Source: Butyribacter intestini (GTDB lineage Bacteria > Bacillota > Clostridia > Lachnospirales > Lachnospiraceae). From it: a stretch of DNA of 64,000 bases. The notes under the pieces were generated by a model. That model was not told where the DNA came from. It did not search any database and saw nothing but the letters and a program-made list of their open reading frames with translations. Location: contig LLKB01000005.1 in assembly GCA_001414325.1 (NCBI GenBank), positions 1,063,285-1,127,284 of the forward strand, in the 5' to 3' direction. Below are positions 1 through 8,450 of this stretch, piece by piece. Made by a program: the position numbers and the translations under genes. How positions within the stretch are numbered: the stretch's first letter is position 1; every line of letters begins with the position of its first letter.

Positions 1-458
1 AAATAAAACTGTCCTGTCCCATCAAGTATTATTCTCCAATATTTATCTAATAAACGATGTTTATAAAAACTTTTTCTCCGTATCAGACTATAAATCATCT
101 TTTTCCTTAAACCTCTTAAACATTCTGGAGATAATTTTTCAAGATAATAATTTATTGTATCGTAATGTGGCATTTCTGATAATTCTTTGTCCCCAGATAT
201 CATTTTCAATGTTTTTATGCAGTTTTCTTTATTAAATTTTTCATCCATTTGCCTCATTGTTTCCACACCGCATATATTTTTCAGAATACCAAGTATAATA
301 AAATCTGACTGTTCGTATTTAATATACCCCCGTTGCCTAGGATCGTTCATTTCATTTATCCATTTTAGAAGGTCTTTAAAAAAATGATTTGCTATAACAG
401 CAATATCTACAATACCTCTGTCTTTTTCTTTGATTTTTCTTTTTTCCTTTTTGTTCAT
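1..458 (-). CDS. IS transposase, N-terminal part (runs off window)
   Basis: This is an open reading frame with no stop before the window edge, starting at ATG 456-458 behind the ribosome site GGGAGG. The roughly 150 residues read as the N-terminal half of a DDE transposase. After a basic start (MNKKEKRKIKEKDRG) comes a segment containing NDPRQRGYIKYEQSDFIILG, the 'DPR...hydrophobic helix' pattern of the ISAs1/IS4-like group, and the last visible residues are LDGTGQFYF, where the first catalytic Asp of such enzymes would lie. The family assignment is by pattern only. The element's upstream end is the inverted repeat at 581-601, so about 140 bp separate the gene from the IS end. The other end and the rest of the gene are outside the window. 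Confidence 0.75.
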   Translation of the reverse strand, partial: MNKKEKRKIKEKDRGIVDIAVIANHFFKDLLKWINEMNDPRQRGYIKYEQSDFIILGILKNICGVETMRQMDEKFNKENCIKTLKMISGDKELSEMPHYDTINYYLEKLSPECLRGLRKKMIYSLIRRKSFYKHRLLDKYWRIILDGTGQFY

Positions 459-580
459 ATCAAAATACCTCCCAATGCGTAAACTTTTTATAACTATTTT
501 ACATCATCAGAAGATATTTTGTTAAATACTAGCGATTTTTAATGCGAAAAAAATTTATTCTTCATCGCTGATATTTTAAT

Positions 581-601
581 TTTTTATGGCTGAGCTGTTA
601 C
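581..601. repeat. Terminal inverted repeat of the left-edge insertion sequence
   Basis: The sequence TTTTTATGGCTGAGCTGTTAC matches, with one mismatch, the inverted left end of the short mobile elements at 10439 and 12506. It lies upstream of the transposase start, where an IS end is expected. Bases 459-580 between the two are AT-rich and show no other feature. Confidence 0.7.
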
Positions 602-792
602 TTTTTAAGTTCATTTTAACTTTGCTTTGTATTATACGGATATAACCAAACAACATATTACCCTGCTGCTCAGACTTACAGTGTAAACAACAGATAATTT
701 TAATGCACATGAAATATCAAAAAACAAAAGCATAGACAGTTTAGCCTTACATTTTTAAACTGTCACCAAAATTTAGAAAGGTTGTGATTTTT

Positions 793-1119
793 ATGAGAAA
801 TTGGAAAGGTATATTAGCAATGGGATTATCGTCTGCTCTTGTCATAGGTACAATACAGCTTGTTCCTGAACAGACCGCCAAAAATGCAAATGCAGAGACC
901 GTAAACACAAGCGATAACATGACTCCACCAAGTGGGATGCCGCAGGGCACTCCTCCTGCAAAGCCTGATGGAGACACAAACGGAGGTCCCGGTGGTTCTG
1001 CCCCGGGTGGCTCAGGAATCGGTCTTTCTGTCGCAAAAAGCATTGTCACACTGCATGGCGGAACGATTCATGCTAAAAGCGATGATGGAAAAAAAATACA
1101 GATTATTATTTTTATGTAG
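793..1119 (+). pseudogene. Chimeric remnant: secreted-protein start joined to histidine-kinase tail
   Basis: This frame encodes 108 residues from ATG 793 (ribosome site AGAAAGG at 775-781); an in-frame GTG lies at 784. Residues 1 to about 34 form a signal peptide (basic MRNWKG, hydrophobic core, then NANAETV). A Pro/Gly-rich stretch follows (MTPPSGMPQGTPPAKPDG ... GGPGGSAPGGSG). The rest, SGIGLSVAKSIVTLHGG and TIHAKSDDGKKIQ, is the G2-box end of a histidine-kinase ATPase domain. No intact protein family has this order, so two unrelated genes appear to have been fused by a deletion at a shared Gly-Ser-Gly coding stretch. A secreted product is possible but a kinase function is not. It overlaps the 3' end of the convergent ptuB-like gene by 8 bp. 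Confidence 0.75.
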
Positions 1120-1762
1120 TACTATTTAATTTTTTATCTATATACCATATTGCAACACCCGCATATTCTTTTTTATAACCGTTTTCATCTGCATTTATGT
1201 ATTTGTTTTTTACTTTTTCCAACACACTTCTGCCCCATATTCCTCTTTTTTGCATTTTACACAATTCTTCTCTAACCTGCTTTAGCATACTTTTTCTATT
1301 TAGCTTAAGCAGGTGCTTTTCAGAATTCAGATTCAATACAACATCAATGTCTTTCTCAATAATCTCATTATCTGAATAAATTTCTCCATCAGAATTATAC
1401 TTTATAGAACACAATGTACTTCTATCCAATGGATTTACTGTTATTTTATCCCCTGATTTATGCGAATCACATGTATCATCTTTTTTTCCGTTTGTTCCAT
1501 CAATATGCCCTTCACATGATCCAAGCATATTTCTATAGTCTAATCTTTCTATATCACTCAGCTCATTTTCAGGAAACCAATGTTCTATTTTCATGTGCTC
1601 TATATCAATTCTCCTCATACAATAAGCACACAGATACCCCTGCTCTTTTAAAAGCATTTTTCGTAAATCATCTTTTTCTTTATACCCATCATAATAAGCA
1701 AATTTTTGTTTTTTATATTTAGTTAAGGATGCAGGTTCTTTCCCTTTCTTTATATATATCAT
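1112..1762 (-). CDS. ptuB: PtuB-like HNH endonuclease of a Septu-type defence system
   Basis: The 216-residue protein is the likely nuclease effector of a Septu-like anti-phage pair. It shows a zinc/HNH core: CAYC at residues 45-48, MKIEHWFP with the catalytic-type His at 61, then a Cys-His-rich stretch (MLGSCEGHIDGTNGKKDDTC). This arrangement is characteristic of PtuB and of the HNH protein of retron Ec78. The start was set at ATG 1762 with GGAG six bases upstream; that ATG overlaps the TAA of the ATPase gene (TAATG), so the two are translationally coupled. No reverse transcriptase or msr/msd RNA lies nearby, so it looks like a stand-alone Septu rather than a retron. The role is inferred from the family and the pairing. 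Confidence 0.8.
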   Translation of the reverse strand: MIYIKKGKEPASLTKYKKQKFAYYDGYKEKDDLRKMLLKEQGYLCAYCMRRIDIEHMKIEHWFPENELSDIERLDYRNMLGSCEGHIDGTNGKKDDTCDSHKSGDKITVNPLDRSTLCSIKYNSDGEIYSDNEIIEKDIDVVLNLNSEKHLLKLNRKSMLKQVREELCKMQKRGIWGRSVLEKVKNKYINADENGYKKEYAGVAIWYIDKKLNSTT

Positions 1763-3027
1763 TACTTCTCCCAATCTGTACTTTCAAATTCAAATCTTGT
1801 ACGCAGTTCTACTAACAACGGATGAGCCGGAGCTGTTTCTATTTCAAGTTGTTTTAAAATAACTTCAGCTTCTTCATATTTTTCATCATCCATTTTTTCA
1901 TTAAATAATTCAACTTTTTGTCTTACTTTTTCCGGGATTTCCCTTGTATTCTGATAATACTGCATAGAAGTATTAACATCCATACCATAATGCGACTCTG
2001 AATACCTTACTTCCTCCTCATCCACATCTATAATCCATATATTTTTGTGTGATGCAAATAATATTGGTGCATGAGTTGCCGCAATAAATTGAACATTTGG
2101 AAATGTGCTGATCAATGCCCCAACAACATTCCATTGCCATCTGGGATGTAAATGCATATCAATTTCATCAATCAGAACAACGCCTGCTGTTTCTGCAATC
2201 TTGTCAAGCTTTGATGGATTTAGTACTGCCATTCTATATGCAATATCAAATACTGTCCAAATTAAAGACTGATAACCTGCACTGAGATGTTCTATCGGCT
2301 GTATCAGTTCATCCGACTTATACATCATCTGTTCTTCCTGTTTATCATAAAATACAATATGCCCCTCTTTTTCCTCCATAAAATCCATAAATTTAGCTAC
2401 TGCGGCTTTAACAGCTTCGTACTCTGCTATTTTTTTCTCTTTTTGCCATGATATTTGCTCCATCTTGACACACCAGCTCATCAACAATTTTTCATTAGAT
2501 GCCTCAATAAGTGCATCTGTATATCCCACTGTTCTGAAATAATGTTTTCTAAATGGATTCTCCCATTTCTGTCTCATCTGATTCCATACTCTGCCCGCCC
2601 CTATATACGCAAGAATAGGAAGTTCTACATTATCATCCTCAGCCATTTCTTCCGCTTTACGGCATATGTCTCTTGGCTGTGTTGTACTTCTCGATGCCTT
2701 AATACTGCTCTTTCCTCTCGTCCACTGATATTTTTCACCGTATAACTGTGCTTCTATCGTAACTTCCGTAGGTACATGATATTTTTTGCTGTAAGAACCG
2801 TCACCTATCTTTAAATATTCAGTTCTTACCTCATCAATATTGAAATGCCTTGTGGAAACATCTGCTATTCCACCTATAAAACCTCCAAGACCGACAGCTA
2901 TCGCCTCTAAAACAGATGTTTTTCCTTTTCCATTTTTCCCCTTAATCAAGTTAAATCCGGGTTTAAATTTAATGTCCAGTTCTTCAATATTACGAAAATT
3001 TTTTATTTTAACATTAGATAAGTTCAT
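1762..3027 (-). CDS. ptuA: PtuA-like AAA/SMC-type ATPase of a Septu-type defence system
   Basis: This is a 421-residue RecF/SMC-like ATPase. Walker A is GKNGKGKTS at residues 30-38, an ABC-type signature LSAGYQS lies at 248-254, Walker B VLIDEID at 284-290 is followed by the H-loop-like MHLHP, and a late ATHAP switch-like motif is present. In Septu systems the ATPase senses infection and controls the HNH partner encoded directly downstream. The start ATG 3027 has AAGGAG upstream. Only 77 bp separate it from the GH3 gene end. Length and domain order fit PtuA; other defence ATPases (RloC/OLD-like) are similar, and the HNH neighbour decides the call. Confidence 0.8.
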   Translation of the reverse strand: MNLSNVKIKNFRNIEELDIKFKPGFNLIKGKNGKGKTSVLEAIAVGLGGFIGGIADVSTRHFNIDEVRTEYLKIGDGSYSKKYHVPTEVTIEAQLYGEKYQWTRGKSSIKASRSTTQPRDICRKAEEMAEDDNVELPILAYIGAGRVWNQMRQKWENPFRKHYFRTVGYTDALIEASNEKLLMSWCVKMEQISWQKEKKIAEYEAVKAAVAKFMDFMEEKEGHIVFYDKQEEQMMYKSDELIQPIEHLSAGYQSLIWTVFDIAYRMAVLNPSKLDKIAETAGVVLIDEIDMHLHPRWQWNVVGALISTFPNVQFIAATHAPILFASHKNIWIIDVDEEEVRYSESHYGMDVNTSMQYYQNTREIPEKVRQKVELFNEKMDDEKYEEAEVILKQLEIETAPAHPLLVELRTRFEFESTDWEK

Positions 3028-3104
3028 ACATCTTCTCCTTAAATCACTGTCAATACAAAAATAATATCATATGTTATCATGTCAGGCAAATATCAAACAC
3101 CACT

Positions 3105-5930
3105 CTAATCATTCTTCTTTATAACAATCTTATTCATCGTTATGCCATGCGGTCTGTAAGCCACTCTGACATAATATTCTCCTTCTCCAAGTTTTCCAAT
3201 GGAAATTTCATTCTCATCTTCTTTTCCATTCGTTCCCTGGAATGTGATAGTTCCACGATAATCATTGTCTATAAATACGGATATAGGTATCTGCGTGTAC
3301 TCGTTATGCTGTGAAGTTATATTTATAACTGCACTGTAATCTCCTGCCATTGTATCTGCTATATTAAAGTAAATTCCATCATCATAAAGCACCTTTTCTG
3401 CAAGTTCGGCTGATACCTCGATATGGCTGCCTTTTGCTATGATTATTTCAAGTTCTCCGTCAGGTCTGAAACTTGTATCCCATTCAGGTGCGTACTCCGC
3501 AAGGTCAATTTTTCCAAGCTTTATCTGCATTGCAAGACTTCTAAGTGCAAATTTAAGTACATTCCTTGCATTTCTCTGAAGCTGCCCTCTTGTTATATTA
3601 CCTATCGTGTACTGTGCTTTTATATTGTCGATGGCATTTTCATTTTCAGTATCAGGGCATACCATAAATATATCATTCTGAGCCTGAACCATTGCAGCCC
3701 TGTTCTTTCTGTCCTGCTTTTCTCCTTCCCAGTTTGCAACCGCCCACCAGTCAGTCATAACAATGCCGTCAAATCCCCATTCTTTTCTGAGAACCGTTGT
3801 GCAAAGGTCATAATTCCCTGATGTCCAGAGTCCGTTAAATGGTCCGTATGTAGTCATTACCGAGCTGCATCCAGTCTCTTTTATCGCTATCTCGAAACAT
3901 TTTAAATAAATTTCCCTGAGTGCTCTCTCTGAAATCACACCCATTGCATCAGCACGGCGAAATTCCTGATTATTTGCACAGAAATGTTTTATCGTTCCCT
4001 CCACACCCGCTCTGTGAAGTCCTTTAAGCTCTGCCGCACATATCTTTCCGGTAAGAATCGTGTCCTCCGAAATATACTCATAATTTCTTCCATTTAAAGG
4101 GTGTCTGTGTATGTTCATGCCCGGTCCTAAAATAGTATCAATGCGGTTATATTTCATCTCGGCACCGAAATATTCAAAAAGTTCCCCGATAAGTTCATCA
4201 TTGAAAGTTGCCCCAAGTAATGTTCCTATAGGAAGTAAAAATGCCTTAGTTCCGCAGTCCATTCTTATTCCCGACGGTCCGTCAGCACAACAGAGTGCAG
4301 GTATTCCAAATCTTTCAAGCGACGGTGTAAGACCACCAAATGCGGCAGCAGTTCCAGGGGTTACTTTCATACTGCACATTCCCTCACCTCTCATAAGGCA
4401 CATGAGGTCTTCATCCGAAAGCTGTCCGATAAATGTATCAATATCTATCTTTCCATTTGCAACATCCTTAAGCGAATACCCCTCATCACCTGTAAATAAT
4501 ATCTCCTCAGGCATCTCACTCTCAATCCTATCCGAAAGGCTTATGGTTCTTAAAGGAACTTTCTCAAATCCCATACTGTATTCACATGAATTTTTCTGAT
4601 TTTTTTCTGCAGACTGTATTTCAATATTCTCATTACTATTTTCTACTGTCTGTTCTTCAATGTTTTCTGAAACCGGATGCATCCTTTCAAATTCCTCAAT
4701 CGGTGCAAGTGCTTCCTCAAGCTGTTCTATTACCTGAAATTCCTGCGAAAAACTTCCGATACATTGAGCCTTAGCAACACTGTTTCCCACATAAACTTTA
4801 TATTCACCGGCTTCAAGCACAAACGCAGACTTATGTCCTGTAATACCTGCGTCATCATACGATGCAAAATATGATTTAGGGCATGAGATACTTATATTTT
4901 CACTTTCATTTGCAGCTAACTCTTTAGTCTTTGCATATCCGGCAAATGTACGCACCGGTTTTCCAAGTTTTCCCTGAGGAGCTTCGATATAAACCTGTAC
5001 AACCTCTTTTCCTTCACAATCACCGGTATTTTTCACGGCTGTATCCACAACAACGCTGTTTTCATCAACATTTTTTACACTGCCGCTTATCTCAAAATCC
5101 GTATATGACATACCGAAACCAAACGGATACATCACTTTATCGGCGGCAACAGTCTGAAAATATTTATAACCTACATAAATATCTTCCACATAATAATTCT
5201 TGTCAGCATCTCCAAAATATGATGCTGACGGATAATCTTCTATATTATAAGCAATGGTATCAGTCAGCTTTCCGCTCGGACTAACCGTTCCGTCAAGAAC
5301 ATCGAGGACACCGTTGCCGCCCTCCTGACCGCCCTGCCAGACATACATAACAGCAGACGGCTTATACTCGTCCACCCATTTCATGTCGATTATATTTCCG
5401 ACATTTAACAAAACAACACTCTTTTCAAAAGTTTCAGTAACATTCTTAATAAGCTCACGCTCAGTCTGTGTCAGATAATAACTGCCCTCATCGGCTCTGT
5501 TGTCCTGATCCTCACCTGCTGTTCTTCCTATGATAACGATTGCCACATCATTTCTCTTTTCAGCTTCACAGATAAACTCCTCTGACAAAGGCATCTCTTT
5601 CTGCGACCATGGAACACTTCCCCAGCCGTTACCCTCATCAAAAGGATTTTCCTTTATCCACTTTTCATACTCCTCACAAATGCACTCGTCCACACTAATA
5701 TCCTCGCTTTTTCTCAAAGCATCAAGAATACTGACAACATACTTTGTATTAACAAGACCACCTGAGCCAAGACCGCCCTTATAATAATAAAAAGCTCCAA
5801 TACCAAAAACCGCAGTCTTTGTCCCTTTAACAAGCGGCAGCACACCGCCCTCATTTTTAAGAAGTACACATCCCTCAGCCACAGCCTGTCTGGCAGCTTT
5901 CGCATAATTTTTCTCATTTAACTCAAACAT
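3105..5930 (-). CDS. GH3 beta-glucosidase with permuted domain order
   Basis: This 941-residue cytoplasmic-looking protein has no signal peptide. It has the two GH3 halves in reversed order. Residues 10-260 are the alpha/beta sandwich domain that is normally C-terminal (AVAEGCVLLKNEGGVLPL), about 270-395 is a fibronectin III-like domain, and about 475-815 is the (beta/alpha)8 domain that is normally N-terminal, with nucleophile Asp727 in GFDGIVMTDWW and motifs KHFCANNQE and CCADGPSGIR. A C-terminal beta domain follows. This order is known from ruminal Butyrivibrio/Ruminococcus beta-glucosidases. It probably splits cello-oligosaccharides or other beta-glucosides, possibly those released by the cellulase at 41013. 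ATG 5930 was chosen because GAGG precedes it by five bases. Its leader carries the two-hairpin element described at 5935. Confidence 0.9.
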   Translation of the reverse strand: MFELNEKNYAKAARQAVAEGCVLLKNEGGVLPLVKGTKTAVFGIGAFYYYKGGLGSGGLVNTKYVVSILDALRKSEDISVDECICEEYEKWIKENPFDEGNGWGSVPWSQKEMPLSEEFICEAEKRNDVAIVIIGRTAGEDQDNRADEGSYYLTQTERELIKNVTETFEKSVVLLNVGNIIDMKWVDEYKPSAVMYVWQGGQEGGNGVLDVLDGTVSPSGKLTDTIAYNIEDYPSASYFGDADKNYYVEDIYVGYKYFQTVAADKVMYPFGFGMSYTDFEISGSVKNVDENSVVVDTAVKNTGDCEGKEVVQVYIEAPQGKLGKPVRTFAGYAKTKELAANESENISISCPKSYFASYDDAGITGHKSAFVLEAGEYKVYVGNSVAKAQCIGSFSQEFQVIEQLEEALAPIEEFERMHPVSENIEEQTVENSNENIEIQSAEKNQKNSCEYSMGFEKVPLRTISLSDRIESEMPEEILFTGDEGYSLKDVANGKIDIDTFIGQLSDEDLMCLMRGEGMCSMKVTPGTAAAFGGLTPSLERFGIPALCCADGPSGIRMDCGTKAFLLPIGTLLGATFNDELIGELFEYFGAEMKYNRIDTILGPGMNIHRHPLNGRNYEYISEDTILTGKICAAELKGLHRAGVEGTIKHFCANNQEFRRADAMGVISERALREIYLKCFEIAIKETGCSSVMTTYGPFNGLWTSGNYDLCTTVLRKEWGFDGIVMTDWWAVANWEGEKQDRKNRAAMVQAQNDIFMVCPDTENENAIDNIKAQYTIGNITRGQLQRNARNVLKFALRSLAMQIKLGKIDLAEYAPEWDTSFRPDGELEIIIAKGSHIEVSAELAEKVLYDDGIYFNIADTMAGDYSAVINITSQHNEYTQIPISVFIDNDYRGTITFQGTNGKEDENEISIGKLGEGEYYVRVAYRPHGITMNKIVIKKND

Positions 5931-5934
5931 AAAA

Positions 5935-6052
5935 ACCTCATTTCTGCACACATTTTTTGTATAATGTGAACTAATCTATATTTCATATATAAGATTTGTG
6001 TCAAGTGTACGCAGACACAAATCCTGAGTGTGAAAAATTTTATTTTTCACGC
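5935..6052 (-). promoter_or_regulatory. Two-hairpin 5' leader of the GH3 gene
   Basis: Read on the minus strand, hairpin A (arms GTGAAAAAT / TTTTTCAC, 6028-6052) is followed by hairpin B (TTGTGTC / GACACAA with loop TGCGTACACTT, within 5993-6023), a spacer, then AAAAAATGTGTGCAG and AAATGAGG directly before the ATG. The same elements in the same order precede the Mrp ATPase gene (12809-12901). The loop GTACAC can pair with GTGTGC just upstream of the Shine-Dalgarno through one G-U pair. Regulation is inferred. Confidence 0.5.
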
Positions 6053-6385
6053 TATCCTCAGTAAATATATATACTTTTTTCTCAAATTTTTTTATTTCCG
6101 AATATTATAGTTACTGTTCAAACCTACAATTCTACCATCACATCCCAGAAATTTCCACACAAATCATAATGTATTCTAATATATCTCATCCCAAAATAAA
6201 ACCATAAATTTATTATTTTTTGTATATTTATATCTCAACTTTTTCTAAAAACTAAATTTTTTGTCAAACGGCTATTTGTGGCAGGCTATGCTACCTGCTT
6301 ATAAAAGTAATTTTCGTTTACTATTTTTATGTAATAGCAAAATTTAATAATATCGAACTTTATATATAAATCCTTGCGATACACA
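6053..6385. other. AT-rich intergenic stretch
   Basis: No open reading frame or recognisable RNA is seen here. A TATAAT-like hexamer on the minus strand near 6103-6108 may belong to the GH3 promoter, but no convincing -35 box stands at the right distance. Confidence 0.4.
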
Positions 6386-6532
6386 GCCGTGAATAAGGGG
6401 TATTATTCCGACCGAATGGTGTTAGAACATCGTCGGTACTTGGCGAGCGTTTTGAAGCTCGCTTATGTACCGCTGCGAATGTTCTCCGAGCGAAAGCGTC
6501 CATGAGCACGGAATAATACCTTTATTCACGGC
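6386..6532. repeat. 147-bp palindromic repeat (GCCGTGAATA family), copy 1
   Basis: The ends are inverted repeats: GCCGTGAATAAGGGGTATTA at 6386-6405 pairs with TAATACCTTTATTCACGGC ending at 6532. The core GTTCTCCGAGCGAAAGCGTC (6481-6500) recurs in the copy at 16843-16934. Both copies sit 18-25 bp beyond the stop codon of a minus-strand gene. It could be a small non-autonomous mobile element or a processed or terminating RNA structure. Confidence 0.7.
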
Positions 6533-6550
6533 GTCCGTTCTTTATATTCA

Positions 6551-7471
6551 TTAGAAAACACCCTCATCCAGAAAAACCACACTGTCCCCCAATTTATCAT
6601 CAAGTATCTCCCACCCCTTTACATCATTCACGGCAAGTGCCCCGGATATCGCAATCACCGGAAATCTGTCGCACAGCTTTTTATAATAGTCTGTCATCTC
6701 CAAAGCTGAGCGAAGAACAGACACCGCCTTTGTATCAGGTGTCTCAGGCAGAATATTTTCCATAATATCCTCACTGTTTCTCTCATACATTGACACCATA
6801 GGATAAAAAGCTCTGTCAACACCTCTCTCATAGTCAGGCACTTTCCTGTCACACAGACTTTCCATACTGAAAGCAGGACTGTCACAGCAAGTCCTATACT
6901 CTACTCCCTCACACTGACAGCCGACCTCTTTTTCTATATAATTCTGCCATGTCTCCTCCTCGTTCCCCTGGGTATTTAACTTATCTTTTCTCTTAGAACT
7001 CTCCCCCGGAAAATAATACATATCCGCTTCTTTCCTATATAATCTCCCGGCCCCAGCATCAAGCATAAATACAACATCCTCTCCCATCTTAAACCCACAG
7101 CTTTTTACTGCCGATGACATCATCTCCATAACATCAAAAATATCATAGAGATAACCTCTTATGTCCCTTGTCAAAATATCATCATTTTCCTCGATTGATG
7201 ACATAGTCCCATATCTTATTTTCTTTTTTATTGATGTTACAATCTTTTGTCCCATATCTAACGCATTTTCATAAGATTTTGCCCCAACAGGCAGAAAAAC
7301 CACCTTTGCAAAATCAAGACTGCTGCCAAATATTTTTCCTTTCCTAAAAACATCGACGACTGGAATATTAAATTCCTTTCCCGAAAAAACGGCATAATAT
7401 TCAAAAGGAACATTCTTCCTACTCTCATCTGCTTTTCTTAACTTAAAAGAATTAGTTATAAACTTCCCCAT
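6551..7471 (-). CDS. Enolase-related pseudoenzyme
   Basis: The 306-residue protein resembles the central part of enolase but should not catalyse the reaction. NIPVVDVFRKGKIFGSSLDF and KVVFLPVGAKSYENAL correspond to the enolase stretch with GG.HA.N, FQEF and PVGA, but the catalytic Gln-Glu is Ala-Lys. FMLDAGAGRLY keeps the metal-binding Asp region (LDxA). VIAISGALAVNDVKGW corresponds to the IEDG...DDW motif but has Ser-Gly in place of Glu-Asp. The frame ends at FLDEGVF, matching GDDLF, so the rest of the barrel with its Lys and Arg/Ser residues is missing, as is the N-terminal domain. A Cys-rich insert (GCQCEGVEYRTCC) is unlike enolase. No partner is evident: the neighbour upstream is a membrane protein. 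The start has the weak ribosome site AGGGG. Confidence 0.6.
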   Translation of the reverse strand: MGKFITNSFKLRKADESRKNVPFEYYAVFSGKEFNIPVVDVFRKGKIFGSSLDFAKVVFLPVGAKSYENALDMGQKIVTSIKKKIRYGTMSSIEENDDILTRDIRGYLYDIFDVMEMMSSAVKSCGFKMGEDVVFMLDAGAGRLYRKEADMYYFPGESSKRKDKLNTQGNEEETWQNYIEKEVGCQCEGVEYRTCCDSPAFSMESLCDRKVPDYERGVDRAFYPMVSMYERNSEDIMENILPETPDTKAVSVLRSALEMTDYYKKLCDRFPVIAISGALAVNDVKGWEILDDKLGDSVVFLDEGVF

Positions 7472-7510
7472 AAAAATCCCCTTTCATTCTTAAACTATCA
7501 TTAGGCGTTT

Positions 7511-7536
7511 GCGAAACAACTTATAAGTAGTTTCGC
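7511..7536. repeat. Minimal copy of the GCGAAACTA palindromic repeat
   Basis: GCGAAACAA at 7511-7519 and TAGTTTCGC at 7528-7536 form the inverted ends, with only eight bases between. The same ends bound longer copies at 10359-10416, 38302-38350 and 40647-40728. The flanks TTAGGCGTT and AATGACCTA extend the palindrome. Half-copies are visible at 8024-8075 and 21650-21695. Confidence 0.6.
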
Positions 7537-7553
7537 AATGACCTATTAAAATG

Positions 7554-7985
7554 TCACCAAATCTTATAATTCGGCAGTTGACTTCCCAAAAGTATATATT
7601 CCATGTAATCATGCAATACTATCACCGGACATGACAATAAAATCCATAAATTTGTATATAGCAGACATATCTGCCCTTTAAGATTGTATTGCTGCCCGGA
7701 ATAGTCCCACACATTAAGATGCATCTGCCTGTTGACTATCATACCGACTACAAATTCAACACCGGTTATCATAAGACCACATATAATCATCTGCCCTATA
7801 AGCGATGCCCCATCACCTAACAAATTTTCAACAGCTCCTACGAGCATAAAGCATAATCCGCCTGCCAGCAGCATTGAAATATGGGAATATCCCCGGTATA
7901 AAATTTCAATTCCACAATAAAGAAAACCACCCGTCAAAAACATTATCAGATAAACCTGAAAATGATTCATACCTGTCCCCATCAT
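7554..7985 (-). CDS. Small integral membrane protein, CmpB / putative type IV ABC permease family
   Basis: The 143-residue protein has about four membrane helices (MFLTGGFLYCGIEILY; MLLAGGLCFMLVGAVE; MIICGLMITGVEFVVGMIV; ICLLYTNLWILLSCPVIVL). The pattern GVEFVVG...LNVWDYSGQQYNLKGQICL is the hallmark of the PF06541-type 'putative ABC transporter permease' family common in Clostridia. The substrate is unknown and no ATPase is adjacent. The start at ATG 7985 has AGGAGG five bases upstream. A second ATG follows directly at 7982. Confidence 0.75.
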   Translation of the reverse strand: MMGTGMNHFQVYLIMFLTGGFLYCGIEILYRGYSHISMLLAGGLCFMLVGAVENLLGDGASLIGQMIICGLMITGVEFVVGMIVNRQMHLNVWDYSGQQYNLKGQICLLYTNLWILLSCPVIVLHDYMEYILLGSQLPNYKIW

Positions 7986-8204
7986 ATGAACCTCCTTTGT
8001 AATACCATGTACTCTCGGTATCTTTGATTAAATTGTACAAATATAACCTATAAGTAGTTTCATAATTACTTAACCATTAACACTTTATAAGTATTATGTA
8101 TTTTTTTATCTAACTTATACTACTATTCAAATGTCAAAAATACAGTATTTTTTTCCATCATGTTGTGATAAAATATAAAATATAAAAATTTTATTTTTTT
8201 TAAT

Positions 8205-8310
8205 GTAACAGTTCAGGCATAAAAAGATAATTGGCAATACAATGAGCTTGTTCATTGTATTGTTAAGTACCTTTTTATGGTAGAATAGCCTTTCATTTCT
8301 GAAATGAGGG
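8205..8310 (+). repeat. Left half of a GTAACAGTTCAG mobile element, right half replaced
   Basis: GTAACAGTTCAGGCATAAAA through the TTTCATTTCTGAAATGAG hairpin is nearly identical to the first ~105 bp of the elements at 10439 and 12506. After 8310 the sequence diverges into another hairpin-rich stretch (GGAACAAATTTATTTGTTCC at 8337-8356) and no closing GGCTGAACTGTTAC end is found. It lies upstream of the hydrolase gene at 8451. Confidence 0.7.
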
Positions 8311-8450
8311 CAAAGCCCTTGCGAGCACGCTCAGATGGAACAAATTTATTTGTTCCATACTCACTCTGCTTTCGCATGAATAAAATATACTCCCGAAATC
8401 TTCTGAATAAAGAATTTCTAGAGTACATTAAATAAGAATCGAGGAAAACC

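Noticed and set aside
64-387. Plus-strand open frames across the left-edge transposase
   Set aside because: They are shadows of the minus-strand transposase, which has the protein-like sequence and the ribosome site.
3028-3104. Retron msr/msd RNA for the PtuA/PtuB pair
   Set aside because: The gap is only 77 bp, has no inverted a1/a2 repeats and there is no reverse transcriptase gene.
2455-5784. Plus-strand frames of 60-160 codons across the ATPase and GH3 genes
   Set aside because: They are antisense shadows of strongly recognisable minus-strand proteins.
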